From assembly GCA_028868895.1 (NCBI GenBank), contig JAGWTP010000008.1:1-60155 (forward strand): DNA of 60,155 nt. The letters are read 5' to 3'. The position numbers were made by a program, and so were the translations under genes. This DNA comes from Burkholderiales bacterium. Lineage in GTDB: Bacteria; Pseudomonadota; Gammaproteobacteria; Burkholderiales; Burkholderiaceae_C. Of the stretch, positions 16,194 through 26,055 are shown in pieces. Positions within the stretch are counted from its first letter, which is position 1. Every line of letters starts with the position of its first letter. Under the pieces are notes generated by a model. That model had not been told where the DNA came from and did no database searches. It worked only from the letters and a program-made list of their open reading frames with translations.

Positions 16194-17333
16194 TCACAGC
16201 GTGTGCGTGCGATCGCCGCGCGCGAAGCCCAGCGGCGCGCTGGCGAACGCCGCCTCGCAGCCCTTGGCGAAGCCGATCACCTTGAACAGCTCGCCCATCT
16301 CGTGTTCGGTGAGCAGCTTCTGCGCGTTGGCGATGGTCTGCAGATCGGCTCCTTGCAGCAGGTCGAGCACACCGCAGTTGATCAGGAAGTGCGCCTGCGT
16401 GGTGTAGCCCAGCACCTCGAGGCCGGCATTCTGCGCGGCCAGTGCGATGGCGCTGAAGTTGACGTGCGCGGTGATGTCCTTGGCGCCCACGTCGGCCAGC
16501 GGGTCGGCGTCGGCGCGGTGGGCGCGGTGGCACATCAGCGTGCCGCCGGTGCGCTGCGGGTGGTAGTACTCGGCTTCGGGGAAACCGTAGTCGATGAAGA
16601 ACGCGGCGCCGTGCGTCAGGCGCTCGGCGAGCGTGGCGATGAAGGCTTCGGCCTGCGGGTGGACTTCGGTGATCGTGCCGGGCGCGAACGGGCCGTCGAA
16701 CGGCGGGCGCAGCGCGGTGGGCCGGTCGCTCCAGGCAAAGTGGTCGGCGCCGACTACCACGCCGCGCTCGAGCCACTGCGCGCCGTCGAAGTGCAGCAGC
16801 TGCACCGGCATCGCGTCGAGCACCTCGTTGCCGACGATCACGCCGGCCATCGCGTCGGGCAGCGCATCGACCCACCGCACCGTGTCGCCGTGCGGGGCGA
16901 GCCGTTCGCGCTGGCGCTCGCGCAGCGTGCCCGACAGGTCGACGATGGTGTAGCGCCGCACGGCGGCGTCGCGGCCCTGGCCGAGCGTCTCGAGCAGCTG
17001 CGCGGCGAGTGCGCCGGAGCCGGCGCCGAACTCCCACACCTCGTGGGTGCCGCTGGCGCGCAGGGCCTGTTCGACCTGGCGCGCCAGCGCACGGCCGAAC
17101 AGCGGCGAGAGCTCCGGTGCGGTGACGAAATCGCTGCCCGTTTGCGGCAGCGTGCCGAACTTGCGCCCGGCGCTGGCGTAGTAGCCCAGGCCCGGCGCGT
17201 ACAGCGCCAGCGCCATGAAACGGTCGAACGGCAGCCAGCCGCCGTGGCGGGCGATGGCCGCGTGGATGAGCCGGGTGAGCGCACGGTGCGAGTCCGGTGC
17301 GGCCGATACACTGAGGCGCTCGTACTCTTGCAT
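16194..17333 (-). CDS. SAM-dependent methyltransferase, MidA/NDUFAF7 family
   Basis: A 379-aa class I methyltransferase of the COG1565 family, whose mitochondrial member NDUFAF7 dimethylates an arginine in complex I. Motifs include [18 protein letters not shown] (about 40-57) and [12 protein letters not shown]. The SAM-binding motif is [17 protein letters not shown] (about 102-118), followed by [18 protein letters not shown] (about 164-181) and [20 protein letters not shown]. The start is taken at the ATG at 17333 (MQEYERLSV) preceded by GGGG; the ATG 30 bp upstream would overlap the divergent SDR gene. The bacterial target is not known. The start lies 18 bp from the divergent folM-like start, so the promoters must overlap. 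Confidence 0.85.
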   Translation of the reverse strand: MQEYERLSVSAAPDSHRALTRLIHAAIARHGGWLPFDRFMALALYAPGLGYYASAGRKFGTLPQTGSDFVTAPELSPLFGRALARQVEQALRASGTHEVWEFGAGSGALAAQLLETLGQGRDAAVRRYTIVDLSGTLRERQRERLAPHGDTVRWVDALPDAMAGVIVGNEVLDAMPVQLLHFDGAQWLERGVVVGADHFAWSDRPTALRPPFDGPFAPGTITEVHPQAEAFIATLAERLTHGAAFFIDYGFPEAEYYHPQRTGGTLMCHRAHRADADPLADVGAKDITAHVNFSAIALAAQNAGLEVLGYTTQAHFLINCGVLDLLQGADLQTIANAQKLLTEHEMGELFKVIGFAKGCEAAFASAPLGFARGDRTHTL

Positions 17334-17351
17334 CGCCCCATTGTAGAAACC

Positions 17352-18152
17352 ATGTCGGAGCAAACCCCGCTCTCACGACCGGTCGTGCTGGTCACCGGCG
17401 CGGCCAGGCGGCTGGGCCGCGCGATCGCGCTCGACCTGGCCCAGCACGGCTACGACGTGGCGGTGCACTACCGCCACTCGGCGGCCGAGGCGCTCTCCAC
17501 CGTGGCCGAACTGCAGGCCGCCGGCGCGCAGGCGCGGGCCTTCGCGGCCGACCTGTCGAACGAGGCCGCCTGCCGCGCGCTGGTGCCGGCGGTGGCCGCG
17601 CACTTCGGGCGCGTCGATGCGGTGGTCAACAGCGCCTCGACGTTCGAGTACGACGACCCGGCCAGCTTCGGCGTCGCGTCGATGGAGGTTCACTGGCGCG
17701 CCAACACCGCGCCGGCGGTGTTGCTGGCACAGGCGCTGTACGCGCATCGGGGCGACGGCGGCGGCGACGGCACCGGACCCGCCGGCTGCGTGGTCAACCT
17801 CATCGACCAGAAGCTCTGGAACCCGAACCCCGACTACTTCTCGTACACGCTGTCGAAGGCCGCGCTGCAGGCGGCCACCGTGATGCTCGCGCAGGCGCTC
17901 GCGCCGCGCCTGCGGGTGTGCGGCGTGGCGCCGGGCGTGACGCTGGTGTCGGGGCCGATGAGCGCGAGCGAGTTCGCCGCCGCGCACCGCATGACGCCAC
18001 TGCAGCGCTCGTCCACGCCCGACGACATCGCGCGCGCGGTGCGCTTCCTGATCGAGTCGCCGGCGATCACCGGCACGACGCTGCTGGTCGATGGCGGCCA
18101 GCACCTGAGCGCGCAGCCGCGCGACGTGCTTTACCTTGCAAAGAATTCATAG
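17352..18152 (+). CDS. short-chain dehydrogenase, pteridine reductase/FolM-like
   Basis: NADPH-dependent reductase (266 aa) of the SDR superfamily. The cofactor loop is [17 protein letters not shown], with Arg where ordinary SDRs have Gly, the TGxxxRxG hallmark of pteridine reductases (PTR1, FolM). Other elements: [11 protein letters not shown] in the NAG position, active-site YTLSKAAL (Tyr-x3-Lys) near residue 163, and VDGGQHLS near the C-terminus. The next gene 9 bp downstream is a dihydroneopterin aldolase homologue, which supports a role in reducing dihydrobiopterin, dihydromonapterin or dihydrofolate. Which of these it reduces cannot be told from sequence. Confidence 0.82.
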   Translation: MSEQTPLSRPVVLVTGAARRLGRAIALDLAQHGYDVAVHYRHSAAEALSTVAELQAAGAQARAFAADLSNEAACRALVPAVAAHFGRVDAVVNSASTFEYDDPASFGVASMEVHWRANTAPAVLLAQALYAHRGDGGGDGTGPAGCVVNLIDQKLWNPNPDYFSYTLSKAALQAATVMLAQALAPRLRVCGVAPGVTLVSGPMSASEFAAAHRMTPLQRSSTPDDIARAVRFLIESPAITGTTLLVDGGQHLSAQPRDVLYLAKNS

Positions 18153-18161
18153 GCCCCCTTC

Positions 18162-18560
18162 ATGCAAAGCCTTCTCAGCCACCCCAGCCTGATGGACTGC
18201 CGGCGCCTGTTCCTGCGCGACTACCAGGTGTTCATCAACATCGGCGTGCACCCGTTCGAGAAGACCGGCGAGCAGCGCGTGCTGATCAACGTCGACCTCT
18301 ACATCCCGCTGGCGCTGTCCACGCCGAAGGCCGACGAGCTGGGCGAGGTGGTCGACTACGACTTCATCCGCCGCAGCATCGCCGAGCGCGTCGGCCAGGG
18401 CCACATCCACCTGCAGGAAACGCTGTGCGACGACGTGCTGGCGCTGATGCTGGCGCACCCGAAAGTGCGCGCGGCGCGGGTCTCGACCGAAAAGCCCGAC
18501 GTCTACCCCGACTGCGCCTCGGTCGGCTGCGACGTGTTCGGCCTGAAGGAAAGAACATGA
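18162..18560 (+). CDS. folB: dihydroneopterin aldolase family protein
   Basis: A 132-aa protein of the FolB/FolX fold, which cleaves or epimerises dihydroneopterin in folate synthesis. Visible motifs are [20 protein letters not shown] (substrate-binding Glu region), [15 protein letters not shown] and [20 protein letters not shown]. The sequence [19 protein letters not shown] follows, with the catalytic-type Lys in EKP. It is longer at the N-terminus than E. coli FolB. It sits between the pteridine reductase-like gene and ttcA and overlaps ttcA by 4 nt (ATGA at 18557). FolX activity is an alternative. Confidence 0.85.
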   Translation: MQSLLSHPSLMDCRRLFLRDYQVFINIGVHPFEKTGEQRVLINVDLYIPLALSTPKADELGEVVDYDFIRRSIAERVGQGHIHLQETLCDDVLALMLAHPKVRAARVSTEKPDVYPDCASVGCDVFGLKERT

Positions 18561-19459
18561 GTGCGGTCTTGCAAACCCCGCCGAAGGACAAGCTCTCGGT
18601 CGAGCTGACCAAGCTCTCCAAACGCCTGCACCGCCAGGTCGGCCAGGCGGTGGTCGACTTCAACATGATCGAAGAAGGCGACAAGGTCATGGTGTGCGTC
18701 TCGGGCGGCAAGGACAGCTACGCGTTGCTCGACATCCTGATCGGCCTGCGCGCGCGCGCGCCGATCCGCTTCGATCTGGTCGCCGTCAACCTCGACCAGA
18801 AGCAGCCCGGATTCCCCGAGCACGTGCTGCCCGAGTACCTGAAGAGCGTGGGTGTGCCGTTCCACATCGAGAACCAGGACACCTATTCGATCGTCAAGCG
18901 CGTGATCCCCGAAGGCAAGACCATGTGCAGCCTGTGCTCGCGGCTGCGGCGCGGCATTCTGTACCGCGTGGCCGGCGAGCTCGGCGCGACCAAGATCGCG
19001 CTGGGCCACCACCGCGACGACATGGTCCAGACCCTGTTCATGAACATGTTCTTCGGCGCCAGGCTCAAGGGCATGCCGGCCAAGCTGGTCAGCGACGACG
19101 GCAAGCACATCGTGATCCGCCCGCTCGCCTACGTGAACGAGCTCGACCTCGAACGCTGGGCCGCGCACCGCCGGTTTCCGATCATCCCGTGCACGCTGTG
19201 CGGCAGCCAGCAGAACCTGCAGCGGGTGCAGACGCGGCAGATGCTGCGCGACTGGGAGCGCCGCTTTCCGGGCCGTGTCGACAACCTGTTCAATGCGATG
19301 GCCAACGTGGTGCCTTCGCACCTGCTCGACCGGAACCTCTACCCGTTCGCCACGCTCCAAGCCACTGGCGTGGCCGATCGCGCCGGCGACCGGGCGTTCG
19401 ACGACGAGGCGTGCGCGCTGCCCGGAGCTTCGACCATCGCGTTGCGCGCCGAGGATTGA
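18557..19459 (+). CDS. ttcA: tRNA 2-thiocytidine(32) synthetase TtcA
   Basis: PP-loop ATPase (300 aa) that thiolates cytidine 32 in tRNAs using an [4Fe-4S] cluster. The PP-loop is [16 protein letters not shown] (about 53-68). The paired cluster cysteines are in [15 protein letters not shown] (about 121-135) and PCTLCGSQ (about 212-219). [14 protein letters not shown] is the conserved downstream motif. The start overlaps the folB-like stop (ATGA), placing it third in the folM-folB-ttcA run. Length is normal for the family. Confidence 0.95.
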   Translation: MSAVLQTPPKDKLSVELTKLSKRLHRQVGQAVVDFNMIEEGDKVMVCVSGGKDSYALLDILIGLRARAPIRFDLVAVNLDQKQPGFPEHVLPEYLKSVGVPFHIENQDTYSIVKRVIPEGKTMCSLCSRLRRGILYRVAGELGATKIALGHHRDDMVQTLFMNMFFGARLKGMPAKLVSDDGKHIVIRPLAYVNELDLERWAAHRRFPIIPCTLCGSQQNLQRVQTRQMLRDWERRFPGRVDNLFNAMANVVPSHLLDRNLYPFATLQATGVADRAGDRAFDDEACALPGASTIALRAED

Positions 19460-19504
19460 TCCCCGGGTCGAGGCTCGATCCGCGGCCCTCACTGGAGTGA
19501 CACC

Positions 19505-20137
19505 ATGTTCAAACTGCTCACCGCTGCCGCTCTCGCCCTGCTGCTCGGCGGCTGTGCCACCTTCAACAACCTGAGCAACGACGTCACGACCTACGGCCCG
19601 TGGCCGGCCGATCGCACGCCGGGCAGCTACGTGTTCGAGCGGCTGCCGTCGCAGCAGGCCCATCCCGAGCGCCGCCAGATGCTCGAAGACGCGGCGCGCG
19701 GCGCCCTCGACGCCAAGGGCTTCCGGGCGGTGGCCGACCCGAACGGCGCGCAATACCTGATGCAGGTCGGCGCGCGCGTCACGAGCAACGACCCTTGGAG
19801 CTACAACGACCCGCTGTTCTGGCGCGGCAGCTTTCGTTACGGCCGCTGGTGGCCCAGCTGGGGCCCGGGCTGGGGATGGGGCCCGGGCTGGGGTCCCGGC
19901 TGGGGGCCGGGATGGACGATGGGGTACGAGGGTTCGGCGTCGTTCCAGCGCGAGGTGGCGCTGCTGATCCGCGACCACAAGACCGGCCAGCTGCTTTACG
20001 AGGCGCGCGCGACCAACGTCGGGCCGTCGGCGTCGATCGACTACCTGCTGCCGGCGATGTTCCAGGCCGCGATGAGCGACTTTCCGCGCGCCGACCCGAC
20101 GCCGCACAGCGTCTCGGTGCCGATCTCCAGACCCTGA
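19505..20137 (+). CDS. DUF4136 lipoprotein with GPGWG repeats
   Basis: A 210-aa lipoprotein. The signal sequence ends in the lipobox ALLLGGC (Cys 17), and the mature part resembles DUF4136 outer-membrane lipoproteins (PSQQAHPERRQMLEDAAR, GFRAVADPNGAQYLMQVGAR). Residues about 118-141 form a Gly-Pro-Trp repeat (WGPGW units), encoded by a short direct repeat at 19858-19916. A GGAGTGA purine tract precedes the ATG. The gene converges on the DUF6279-like lipoprotein gene with 3 bp between the stops. Function unknown. Confidence 0.8.
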   Translation: MFKLLTAAALALLLGGCATFNNLSNDVTTYGPWPADRTPGSYVFERLPSQQAHPERRQMLEDAARGALDAKGFRAVADPNGAQYLMQVGARVTSNDPWSYNDPLFWRGSFRYGRWWPSWGPGWGWGPGWGPGWGPGWTMGYEGSASFQREVALLIRDHKTGQLLYEARATNVGPSASIDYLLPAMFQAAMSDFPRADPTPHSVSVPISRP

Positions 20138-20140
20138 CCT

Positions 20141-21046
20141 TCAGCTCGCCGGTGCGGCCGATGCGACCGGCGGGGCCAGCGCGCGCAGGTCGCCTTCCCA
20201 GCCGGCCAGCTTGCGCGCCGCGGTGCGGCGCTGCGCGGCACTGGTGCTGTTGTGCAACTCGGCCGCGAACGCGCAATTGAATTCGTCCAGGCGCGCCGCG
20301 TAGCGCCGGTAGGCCTCGCGCGGCGAGCGCAGCAGGTGTTCCACGTAGACCCGCAAGGCGGCCTGCGCCTGATCGGGGCCCGCGCCCTCGGCGCTGAGCC
20401 GGCGCAGCATCTGCAGCGCTTCCTGCTGACGCTGCTGACGCTCGGCAAGCCACAGTTCCGGATCGAACGGCGAACGCGTCAGCGCCTGCGCGATGCGCGC
20501 GCGCTGCGCGTCGTCGAGGTGCCCGTAGAGCATCTCGGCGCGATCGATGGTGCGCTCGAGGGCCTTGTCGGCGCGCTTGCGCAGGTCGGGCTGCACGTAG
20601 TCGTCGCGGAACTCGTCGTTCTTCTTCGCATAGTGGCGCTCGATGTGGCGGATCTGCTGCGGCGTGACCGTCAGCACCAGGTCGGCGGCGTCGGGCACCG
20701 CCTGGTCGAGCGCGGTGCGGGCGCGCGCCACGATGTCGGCCTGCCACTGGCACACGCGCGCGGCGGTGGTGTCGGCCAGCACCTCGGTGCGCGCGCGCTC
20801 GAGCAGCGCGGCGTAGTCGGGCAACTGGGTGCGGCGGTGCCAGGCGAACCAGCGGGCCAGCGCGTCGCGCACCTTCACGGACTGGGCGTGGTCGAAGTCG
20901 ACGTAGCCGTCGAGCCACCAGTAGGTGATTTCGGGGGCGGTGCCGTAGCCCAAGCGCAGCGCGCTGCAGCCCGACGCGAGCGCGAGCACGCCGCACAGCA
21001 CCACGATAATCAGCGCTCTGAAACGGGACGTTGGAAAGACCGACAT
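20141..21046 (-). CDS. DUF6279-like lipoprotein
   Basis: A 301-aa predicted lipoprotein with signal peptide [19 protein letters not shown] (lipobox Cys near residue 27). The helical, charged mature region begins [19 protein letters not shown] and contains EKSLARWF-type acidic/basic helices ([20 protein letters not shown]). This is the character of DUF6279 family proteins, which have no known function. The start at 21046 is chosen for the ideal signal peptide length. Its start codon overlaps the glmU start codon on the other strand (shared CATG, 21044-21047). Another in-frame ATG 12 bp upstream is possible. Confidence 0.7.
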   Translation of the reverse strand: MSVFPTSRFRALIIVVLCGVLALASGCSALRLGYGTAPEITYWWLDGYVDFDHAQSVKVRDALARWFAWHRRTQLPDYAALLERARTEVLADTTAARVCQWQADIVARARTALDQAVPDAADLVLTVTPQQIRHIERHYAKKNDEFRDDYVQPDLRKRADKALERTIDRAEMLYGHLDDAQRARIAQALTRSPFDPELWLAERQQRQQEALQMLRRLSAEGAGPDQAQAALRVYVEHLLRSPREAYRRYAARLDEFNCAFAAELHNSTSAAQRRTAARKLAGWEGDLRALAPPVASAAPAS

Positions 21047-22451
21047 GGCACTCGACATCGTGATCATGGCCGCGGGAAAAGGCACCCGCATGAAATCTGC
21101 GCTGCCCAAGGTGCTGCACCGACTGGCCGGACGCAGCCTATTGCAGCATGTTCTGCAAACCGCCGCCGGCCTGGGGGCGCAACGCATCGTCACGATCACC
21201 GGCCACGGCGCCGAGCAGGTCGAGGCCGCGGTGCATGCGCCGCACTTGCACTTCGTGCGCCAGATGCCGCAGCTCGGCACCGGCCACGCGGTGCAGCAGG
21301 CCACACCGCTGCTGCACGACGAAGGCACGACGCTGATCCTGAACGGCGACGTGCCGCTGATCGAGGCCACCACCGCGCGCGCCCTCGTCGAGGCCTGCGA
21401 CGGCGCGCGGCTGGCGCTGCTGACCGTCGACCTGGCCGACCCGAGCGGCTACGGCCGCATCCTGCGCGGCGACCCGGCCGGGCGCGGCGCCACCGAAGGC
21501 GGGCGCGTGCACGGCATCCGCGAGCACCAGGATGCGAGCGCCGCCGAGCGCGCCATTCGCGAGGTCTACACCGGCGCGATGGCCGCGCCCACCGCGCAGC
21601 TCAAGCGCTGGCTTGCCGCGCTGCGCAACGACAACCGCCAGGGTGAGTACTACCTGACCGACGTGGTCGCGATGGCCGTCGCCGAAGGCGTGCCGGTAGT
21701 CACCGCGCAGCCGGCGAGCGAGACCGAGGTGCTCGGCGTCAACAGCCCCGTGCAGCTCGCCGAGCTGGAGCGCCGCTTCCAGCGCCGCCAGGCCGAGGCG
21801 CTGATGGAAGCCGGCGTGCGCCTGGCCGACCCGGCGCGCTTCGACCTGCGTGGCACGCTGCGCTGCGGCGCCGACGTCGAGATCGACGTCAACTGCATCT
21901 TCGAGGGCGAGGTCGAACTCGGCGACGGCGTGCACATCGGCGCGAACTGCGTGATCCGCGACGCGGTGATCGCCGCGGGCGCGCTGATCCACCCATACAC
22001 CCACATCGACGGCGAGGGCGCGGGCGTGCGCATCGGCGCGGGCGCGCGGGTCGGCCCGTTCGCTCGGCTGCGGCCCGGCGCGGTGCTCGGCGACGACGTG
22101 CACATCGGCAACTTCGTCGAGGTCAAGAACTCGACGCTCGCCCACGGCGCGAAGGCGAACCACCTGGCGTACCTGGGCGACGCGACCGTCGGCGAACGCG
22201 TGAACTTCGGCGCCGGCAGCATCACCGCCAACTACGACGGCGCCAACAAGCACCGCACCGTGATCGGCGCCGACGTGCATGTGGGCAGCAACTGCGTGCT
22301 GGTCGCCCCGGTCACGCTCGGCCGCGGCGCGACCATCGGCGCCGGCTCGACGATCTCGAAGGACGCGCCGGCCGGCCAACTCACCGTGGCACGCGGCCGG
22401 CAGGTGACGCTGGCGGGGTGGCAGCGGGCGGTCAAGAAGAAGGCTGGCTAG
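21045..22451 (+). CDS. glmU: bifunctional UDP-N-acetylglucosamine pyrophosphorylase / glucosamine-1-phosphate N-acetyltransferase
   Basis: Makes UDP-GlcNAc from glucosamine-1-phosphate, acetyl-CoA and UTP for peptidoglycan and LPS (468 aa). The N-terminal uridyltransferase has [19 protein letters not shown] (about 7-25), [14 protein letters not shown] and [10 protein letters not shown]. The C-terminal left-handed beta-helix acetyltransferase has [40 protein letters not shown] and [24 protein letters not shown] (21031-21038) is a good ribosome binding site. The last 20 bp overlap the convergent GGDEF/EAL gene. The acetyltransferase catalytic His/Asn region is intact. Confidence 0.96.
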   Translation: MALDIVIMAAGKGTRMKSALPKVLHRLAGRSLLQHVLQTAAGLGAQRIVTITGHGAEQVEAAVHAPHLHFVRQMPQLGTGHAVQQATPLLHDEGTTLILNGDVPLIEATTARALVEACDGARLALLTVDLADPSGYGRILRGDPAGRGATEGGRVHGIREHQDASAAERAIREVYTGAMAAPTAQLKRWLAALRNDNRQGEYYLTDVVAMAVAEGVPVVTAQPASETEVLGVNSPVQLAELERRFQRRQAEALMEAGVRLADPARFDLRGTLRCGADVEIDVNCIFEGEVELGDGVHIGANCVIRDAVIAAGALIHPYTHIDGEGAGVRIGAGARVGPFARLRPGAVLGDDVHIGNFVEVKNSTLAHGAKANHLAYLGDATVGERVNFGAGSITANYDGANKHRTVIGADVHVGSNCVLVAPVTLGRGATIGAGSTISKDAPAGQLTVARGRQVTLAGWQRAVKKKAG

Positions 22452-24657
22452 CCCGGCGCTGCCGCACCCACGCTTCGAACTCGAGTTGCGGCAGCGGCGC
22501 GCTGATCAGCAGGCCCTGCAGTTCGTCGCAGCCGTGGTCGGCGAGGAAGTCGCGCTGTGCCTGTGTCTCGACCCCCTCGGCGATGACCAGCAGCCCCAGG
22601 CTTGCGCCCATCTGGATGATGGCGCGGGTGATCGCCGCCGAGTCGCGGTTGTCCGGCAGGTCGTGGACGAACGAGCGGTCGATCTTGACCTTGTCGATCG
22701 GCAACTCCTTCAGGTGGCCGAGCGACGAGTAACCGGTGCCGAAGTCGTCGACCGAGATCTGGAAGCCCATGTCCTTCAGCCGCGCGAGCCGGTCCTTCAC
22801 GTGACCCAGGTCGTCCATCAACATGCGTTCGGTGAGCTCGAGCTCGAGCCGTCCGGCGGCGCTGCCACCCGGCGGCAGCACCTGGGCCACCGCCTCGATG
22901 AAGCCGATCGAATGGAACTGCACGCTCGACAGGTTCACCGCCACCGGCGCCACGCCCAACCCCATCTCGTGCCAGCGGGCCGCGCAGCGCGCCGCTTCGG
23001 CCAGCACCCATTGGCCGATCGGCAGCATCAGCTGGCGCTTCTCGGCCAGTGCGATGAAGGCGTCGGCCAGCAGCAGGCCGCGCTCCGGGTGGTTCCAGCG
23101 GATCAGCGCTTCGGCGCCGACCAGCAAGCCGTCGCGGGCACGCACCTGCGGCTGGAAGTGCAGCACGAATTCGCCGCGCTGCAGCGCCAGCGCGAGCTGC
23201 CCTTCCATCACCAGTTCGGCGTAGGCCGAATTCGCCACGCCCCGGTCGAAGAACTGGTAGTTGGCGCGGCCGCGCGCCTTCGCGAGGTACATCGCCGAGT
23301 CGGCATGCTTGACGAGTTCTTCGGGCGTGCCGCCGTCGTCGGGGTAGAGCGCGATGCCCACCGACGGCGTGACCGACAACGGCCGCCCTTCGGCGGCCAC
23401 CGGCGCGCCGATGCCGTCGAGCAGCTTCTGCGCCACCTCTTCGGCGTCGTGGCGGTGCTGGGCGCCCGCGGCCAGGCCCGACAGCAGCACCACGAACTCG
23501 TCGCCACCGAAACGCGAGACGACATCGGTGGCGCGCAGGCTCGCGGTGATGCGCGCGGCCACGGTGCGCAGCAGCGCGTCGCCCACGAGGTGGCCGAGCG
23601 AATCGTTGACACGCTTGAAGTGATCGAGGTCGATGAACAACAGTGCCAGCCGCGTGTCGCTCCGCGGCCCATGCAGCATCTGCTTCTCCAGGTGCTCCAG
23701 GAACGAAACACGGTTCGGCAGCCCAGTGAGCGCGTCGTGGTGCGCGAGGTGGTGGATGCGGGCCTGCGCGGCGTGGCGGTCGCGGATGTCGCGCACGATC
23801 GTCATGCGCATGCGCTCGCCGTTGCGCAGCAGCGTGCGCACGATCAACTCGACCGGGATGCGCTGGCCGAACTTGTCGATCAGTGCCACTTCATAGCGGG
23901 TTTCCTGCCCGGCGGCCATCACCGCCGCGACCTTGGCGACGTGGTCGGGCGCGATGAAGTCCAGCACCCGGCGACCCAGCAACTCGTCGAGCGAGTAGCC
24001 GGCCAGCTCGCACACCGGCGGATTGGCGTCGGTGATGAAGCCGTCGCGATGGAACACGATGCCTTCGACGCTGGCCTGCATGAACTTGGCCAGGCGCTCC
24101 TCGGATTCGCGCACCGCCTTCTCGGCCAAGCGGTGCTTGGTGATGTCGCTGATCAGCACGAACGCGCCGAGCGCCGCGTCGCCCTCGTGGCCGGGCGCGT
24201 CGTCGAGGTGCGGCAGCAGGTGCACCTCGATCCAGCGCAGGCTGCCATCGGGGCCGGGAAGCGTGCGCTCGTAGGCCACCGCCAGGCGCTGCGTCAGCAT
24301 GCGCTCGACCTGCGGCTGGATCTCGCGCGCGGCATCGGCGCCGATCACTTCTTCGAGCGACAGGCCGACGATCGACTCTTCGTCGCGGCCGAAGGTGCGC
24401 GCGTACTCCTTGTTGGCGAACCGGCACCGATAGTCACCGGCGCTGTAGTAGGCGATCAGCACCGGCACGTTGTCGGCGAGCAGCCGGAACATTGCCGCCT
24501 GGGCCTGCGCCGAACCGCGCGCGGGCTCGGTGGAGCGCACGCCCACCGTCGGCGCCGAGGCGGCCGCGGTCACGCGGAAGTCGTTTGCAGGCAGGGCATC
24601 AGCCATCGGCACGATCGAAGCCGGTGTCTTGCGCACCGGACGGTCGGTCTTGATCAT
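22432..24657 (-). CDS. PAS-PAS-GGDEF-EAL cyclic-di-GMP signalling protein
   Basis: A 741-aa cytoplasmic protein. After an unstructured N-terminus come a PAS domain (about 55-170, [17 protein letters not shown]), a second PAS/PAC (about 185-300, [20 protein letters not shown]), a GGDEF domain (about 305-470) and an EAL domain (about 490-735). The diguanylate cyclase signature [12 protein letters not shown] is intact near residue 382. The phosphodiesterase signature [12 protein letters not shown] is intact near 515, with [17 protein letters not shown] further on, so both activities are possible. No transmembrane segment is visible. The start at 24657 ([10 protein letters not shown]) lies 47 bp after the uracil-DNA glycosylase stop. 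Signal sensed is unknown. Confidence 0.9.
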   Translation of the reverse strand: MIKTDRPVRKTPASIVPMADALPANDFRVTAAASAPTVGVRSTEPARGSAQAQAAMFRLLADNVPVLIAYYSAGDYRCRFANKEYARTFGRDEESIVGLSLEEVIGADAAREIQPQVERMLTQRLAVAYERTLPGPDGSLRWIEVHLLPHLDDAPGHEGDAALGAFVLISDITKHRLAEKAVRESEERLAKFMQASVEGIVFHRDGFITDANPPVCELAGYSLDELLGRRVLDFIAPDHVAKVAAVMAAGQETRYEVALIDKFGQRIPVELIVRTLLRNGERMRMTIVRDIRDRHAAQARIHHLAHHDALTGLPNRVSFLEHLEKQMLHGPRSDTRLALLFIDLDHFKRVNDSLGHLVGDALLRTVAARITASLRATDVVSRFGGDEFVVLLSGLAAGAQHRHDAEEVAQKLLDGIGAPVAAEGRPLSVTPSVGIALYPDDGGTPEELVKHADSAMYLAKARGRANYQFFDRGVANSAYAELVMEGQLALALQRGEFVLHFQPQVRARDGLLVGAEALIRWNHPERGLLLADAFIALAEKRQLMLPIGQWVLAEAARCAARWHEMGLGVAPVAVNLSSVQFHSIGFIEAVAQVLPPGGSAAGRLELELTERMLMDDLGHVKDRLARLKDMGFQISVDDFGTGYSSLGHLKELPIDKVKIDRSFVHDLPDNRDSAAITRAIIQMGASLGLLVIAEGVETQAQRDFLADHGCDELQGLLISAPLPQLEFEAWVRQRRASQPSS

Positions 24658-24704
24658 AGTCGCGCCGCCACCCCGCGCCACCCCGGCAACCCGCCGACGC
24701 GGCA

Positions 24705-25532
24705 TCAGCGCAGCGCGGTGGCTTGCACGGTCTCGACGGCCAGGCACAGGTCGTCCCAGGCGCGGGCCTTGTCCTCCGGGTTGCGCAGCAGGTAGGCCGG
24801 GTGGTAGGTCACGATCAGCGGCACGCCCTGGTAGTGGTGCACCCGGCCCCGCAACCGGCCGATCGGCTCGGTGCTGCGCAACAGGCTGTGCACCGCGAAG
24901 CGGCCCATCGCCAGGATGATCCGCGGCTGCACCAGTTGCACCTGGCGGATCAGGAAGGCCTCGCACTGCGCGAGCTCGTCGGGCTGCGGGTTGCGGTTGC
25001 CGGGTGGGCGGCACTTGATCGCGTTGGCAATGAAGACCTGTTGCTGCGGCGGGCCTGGCGCGCGCGTCAATGCGATCGCACGCAGCATGTTGTCGAGCAG
25101 CTGACCCGACTTGCCGACGAACGGCTCGCCCTTCAGGTCTTCCTGCTCGCCCGGCGCTTCGCCGACGACCATCCAGTGCGCGTGCTCGTGGCCGATACCG
25201 AACACGGTCTGGCGGCGCCCCTCGCAGAGCCGGCAGGCGGTGCAGTCGGCGACCGCGGCCCGCAGCTCGGGCCAGCCCAGTGCGGCCACCGGCGATGCCG
25301 AAGATGCTGATGCTGATGCTGATGCTGATGCTGATGCTGATGGTGCCGACGCCGGCGATTGCGCCGGCGCTGCGGCGCTCGCAGGTGGCGGACCCGCGAC
25401 GATCGACTCGGCCGCAGCGTCAACGGCCCGCGCAGCCGCCTCGCCCATCGTAGGCACCGTGAACGACGGTGGCGCCCACACCCGCACGCCGATCTCGCGC
25501 AGCATCGCGATCTGCGGCTCAGTCCAGCGCAT
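24705..25532 (-). CDS. type-4 uracil-DNA glycosylase with Ser-Ala repeat linker
   Basis: Iron-sulfur uracil-DNA glycosylase (275 aa, family 4/5 type). Motif A is VVGEAPGEQEDLKGEPFVG (about 123-141) and motif B is VTYHPAYLLRNP. Cluster cysteines are visible in DCTACRLCEGRR, KCRPPGNRNP and a later Cys in DELAQCEAF. The N-terminal part (about 1-40) resembles the helical segment often attached to these proteins. It is joined by an Ala/Ser/Pro linker (about 48-83) containing a perfect Ser-Ala array from a hexanucleotide repeat. It overlaps rimI by 14 bp and belongs to tsaB-rimI-udg. Linker length probably varies without affecting the catalytic domain. Confidence 0.92.
   Translation of the reverse strand: MRWTEPQIAMLREIGVRVWAPPSFTVPTMGEAAARAVDAAAESIVAGPPPASAAAPAQSPASAPSASASASASASASSASPVAALGWPELRAAVADCTACRLCEGRRQTVFGIGHEHAHWMVVGEAPGEQEDLKGEPFVGKSGQLLDNMLRAIALTRAPGPPQQQVFIANAIKCRPPGNRNPQPDELAQCEAFLIRQVQLVQPRIILAMGRFAVHSLLRSTEPIGRLRGRVHHYQGVPLIVTYHPAYLLRNPEDKARAWDDLCLAVETVQATALR
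25303..25344. repeat. hexanucleotide tandem repeat (GATGCT)6 plus one degenerate unit
   Basis: Six perfect GATGCT units (25303-25338) followed by GATGGT (25339-25344). They lie inside the uracil-DNA glycosylase gene, where on the minus strand they read alternating Ala and Ser codons. A unit of 6 bp keeps the frame at any copy number. The array sits in the linker between the N-terminal segment and the catalytic domain. Confidence 0.95.
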
Positions 25533-26055
25533 GGCTCGCTTCCACGCCCACCGCGTGCGGCTTCAGGCTCATCACGACGGCGTCTTCGCGCCGGCCGAAC
25601 GCCGCCGGGTAGTAGCCCTTGCGCAGCCCCACCTCGACGAAGCCGAAGTGCCGGTACATCGCACGCGCGCGGTCGTTGCCGGCGCGCACTTCGAGCCACA
25701 GCGAACCCGCCCGCTGCGCGCGGCACCGCGCGATCAACGCCTGCAGCAGCACGCGCGCATGGCCGCGGCCCTGCGCGTGCGGCGCGACCGTGATGTTGAG
25801 CAGGTGCATCTCGTCGACCCCGACCATCGCGACGTAGTAGCCCAGCAGCGCGCCACCTGCGCCCTGCAGCACCTGGGCCGGATGGCCGGCGGCGAGCGAA
25901 TCGATGAAGTTGCCGCGGCTCCACGGGAAGGCGTAGGCGGCGACCTCGATCGCCATCACCGCGTCGAGCTGTGCGGCGGTCATCGGCAGCAGCACGCCGG
26001 CCTCGGGCCGGCCGGCGTCTTCGGGCTGCGCGTCGGCGCGCCACAGTGCGCTCAT
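25519..26055 (-). CDS. rimI: ribosomal protein S18-alanine N-acetyltransferase RimI
   Basis: GNAT-family acetyltransferase (178 aa) that acetylates the N-terminal alanine of ribosomal protein S18. Motifs: VAAYAFPWSRGNFIDSLAAG (about 40-59), the acetyl-CoA loop VAPHAQGRGHARVLLQALI (about 92-110), and RAMYRHFGFVEVGLRKGYYP near the C-terminus. The ATG at 26055 overlaps the tsaB stop (TCAT, 26052-26055), the classical tsaB-rimI coupling. The stop overlaps the glycosylase start by 14 bp. The N-terminus has about 20 extra residues before the GNAT core. Confidence 0.93.
   Translation of the reverse strand: MSALWRADAQPEDAGRPEAGVLLPMTAAQLDAVMAIEVAAYAFPWSRGNFIDSLAAGHPAQVLQGAGGALLGYYVAMVGVDEMHLLNITVAPHAQGRGHARVLLQALIARCRAQRAGSLWLEVRAGNDRARAMYRHFGFVEVGLRKGYYPAAFGRREDAVVMSLKPHAVGVEASHALD

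Noticed and set aside
22432-25014. A longer 860-residue version of the GGDEF/EAL protein
   Set aside because: The extra 119 residues are shadow translation of the uracil-DNA glycosylase gene. The start at 24657 opens a normal N-terminus just after the glycosylase stop.
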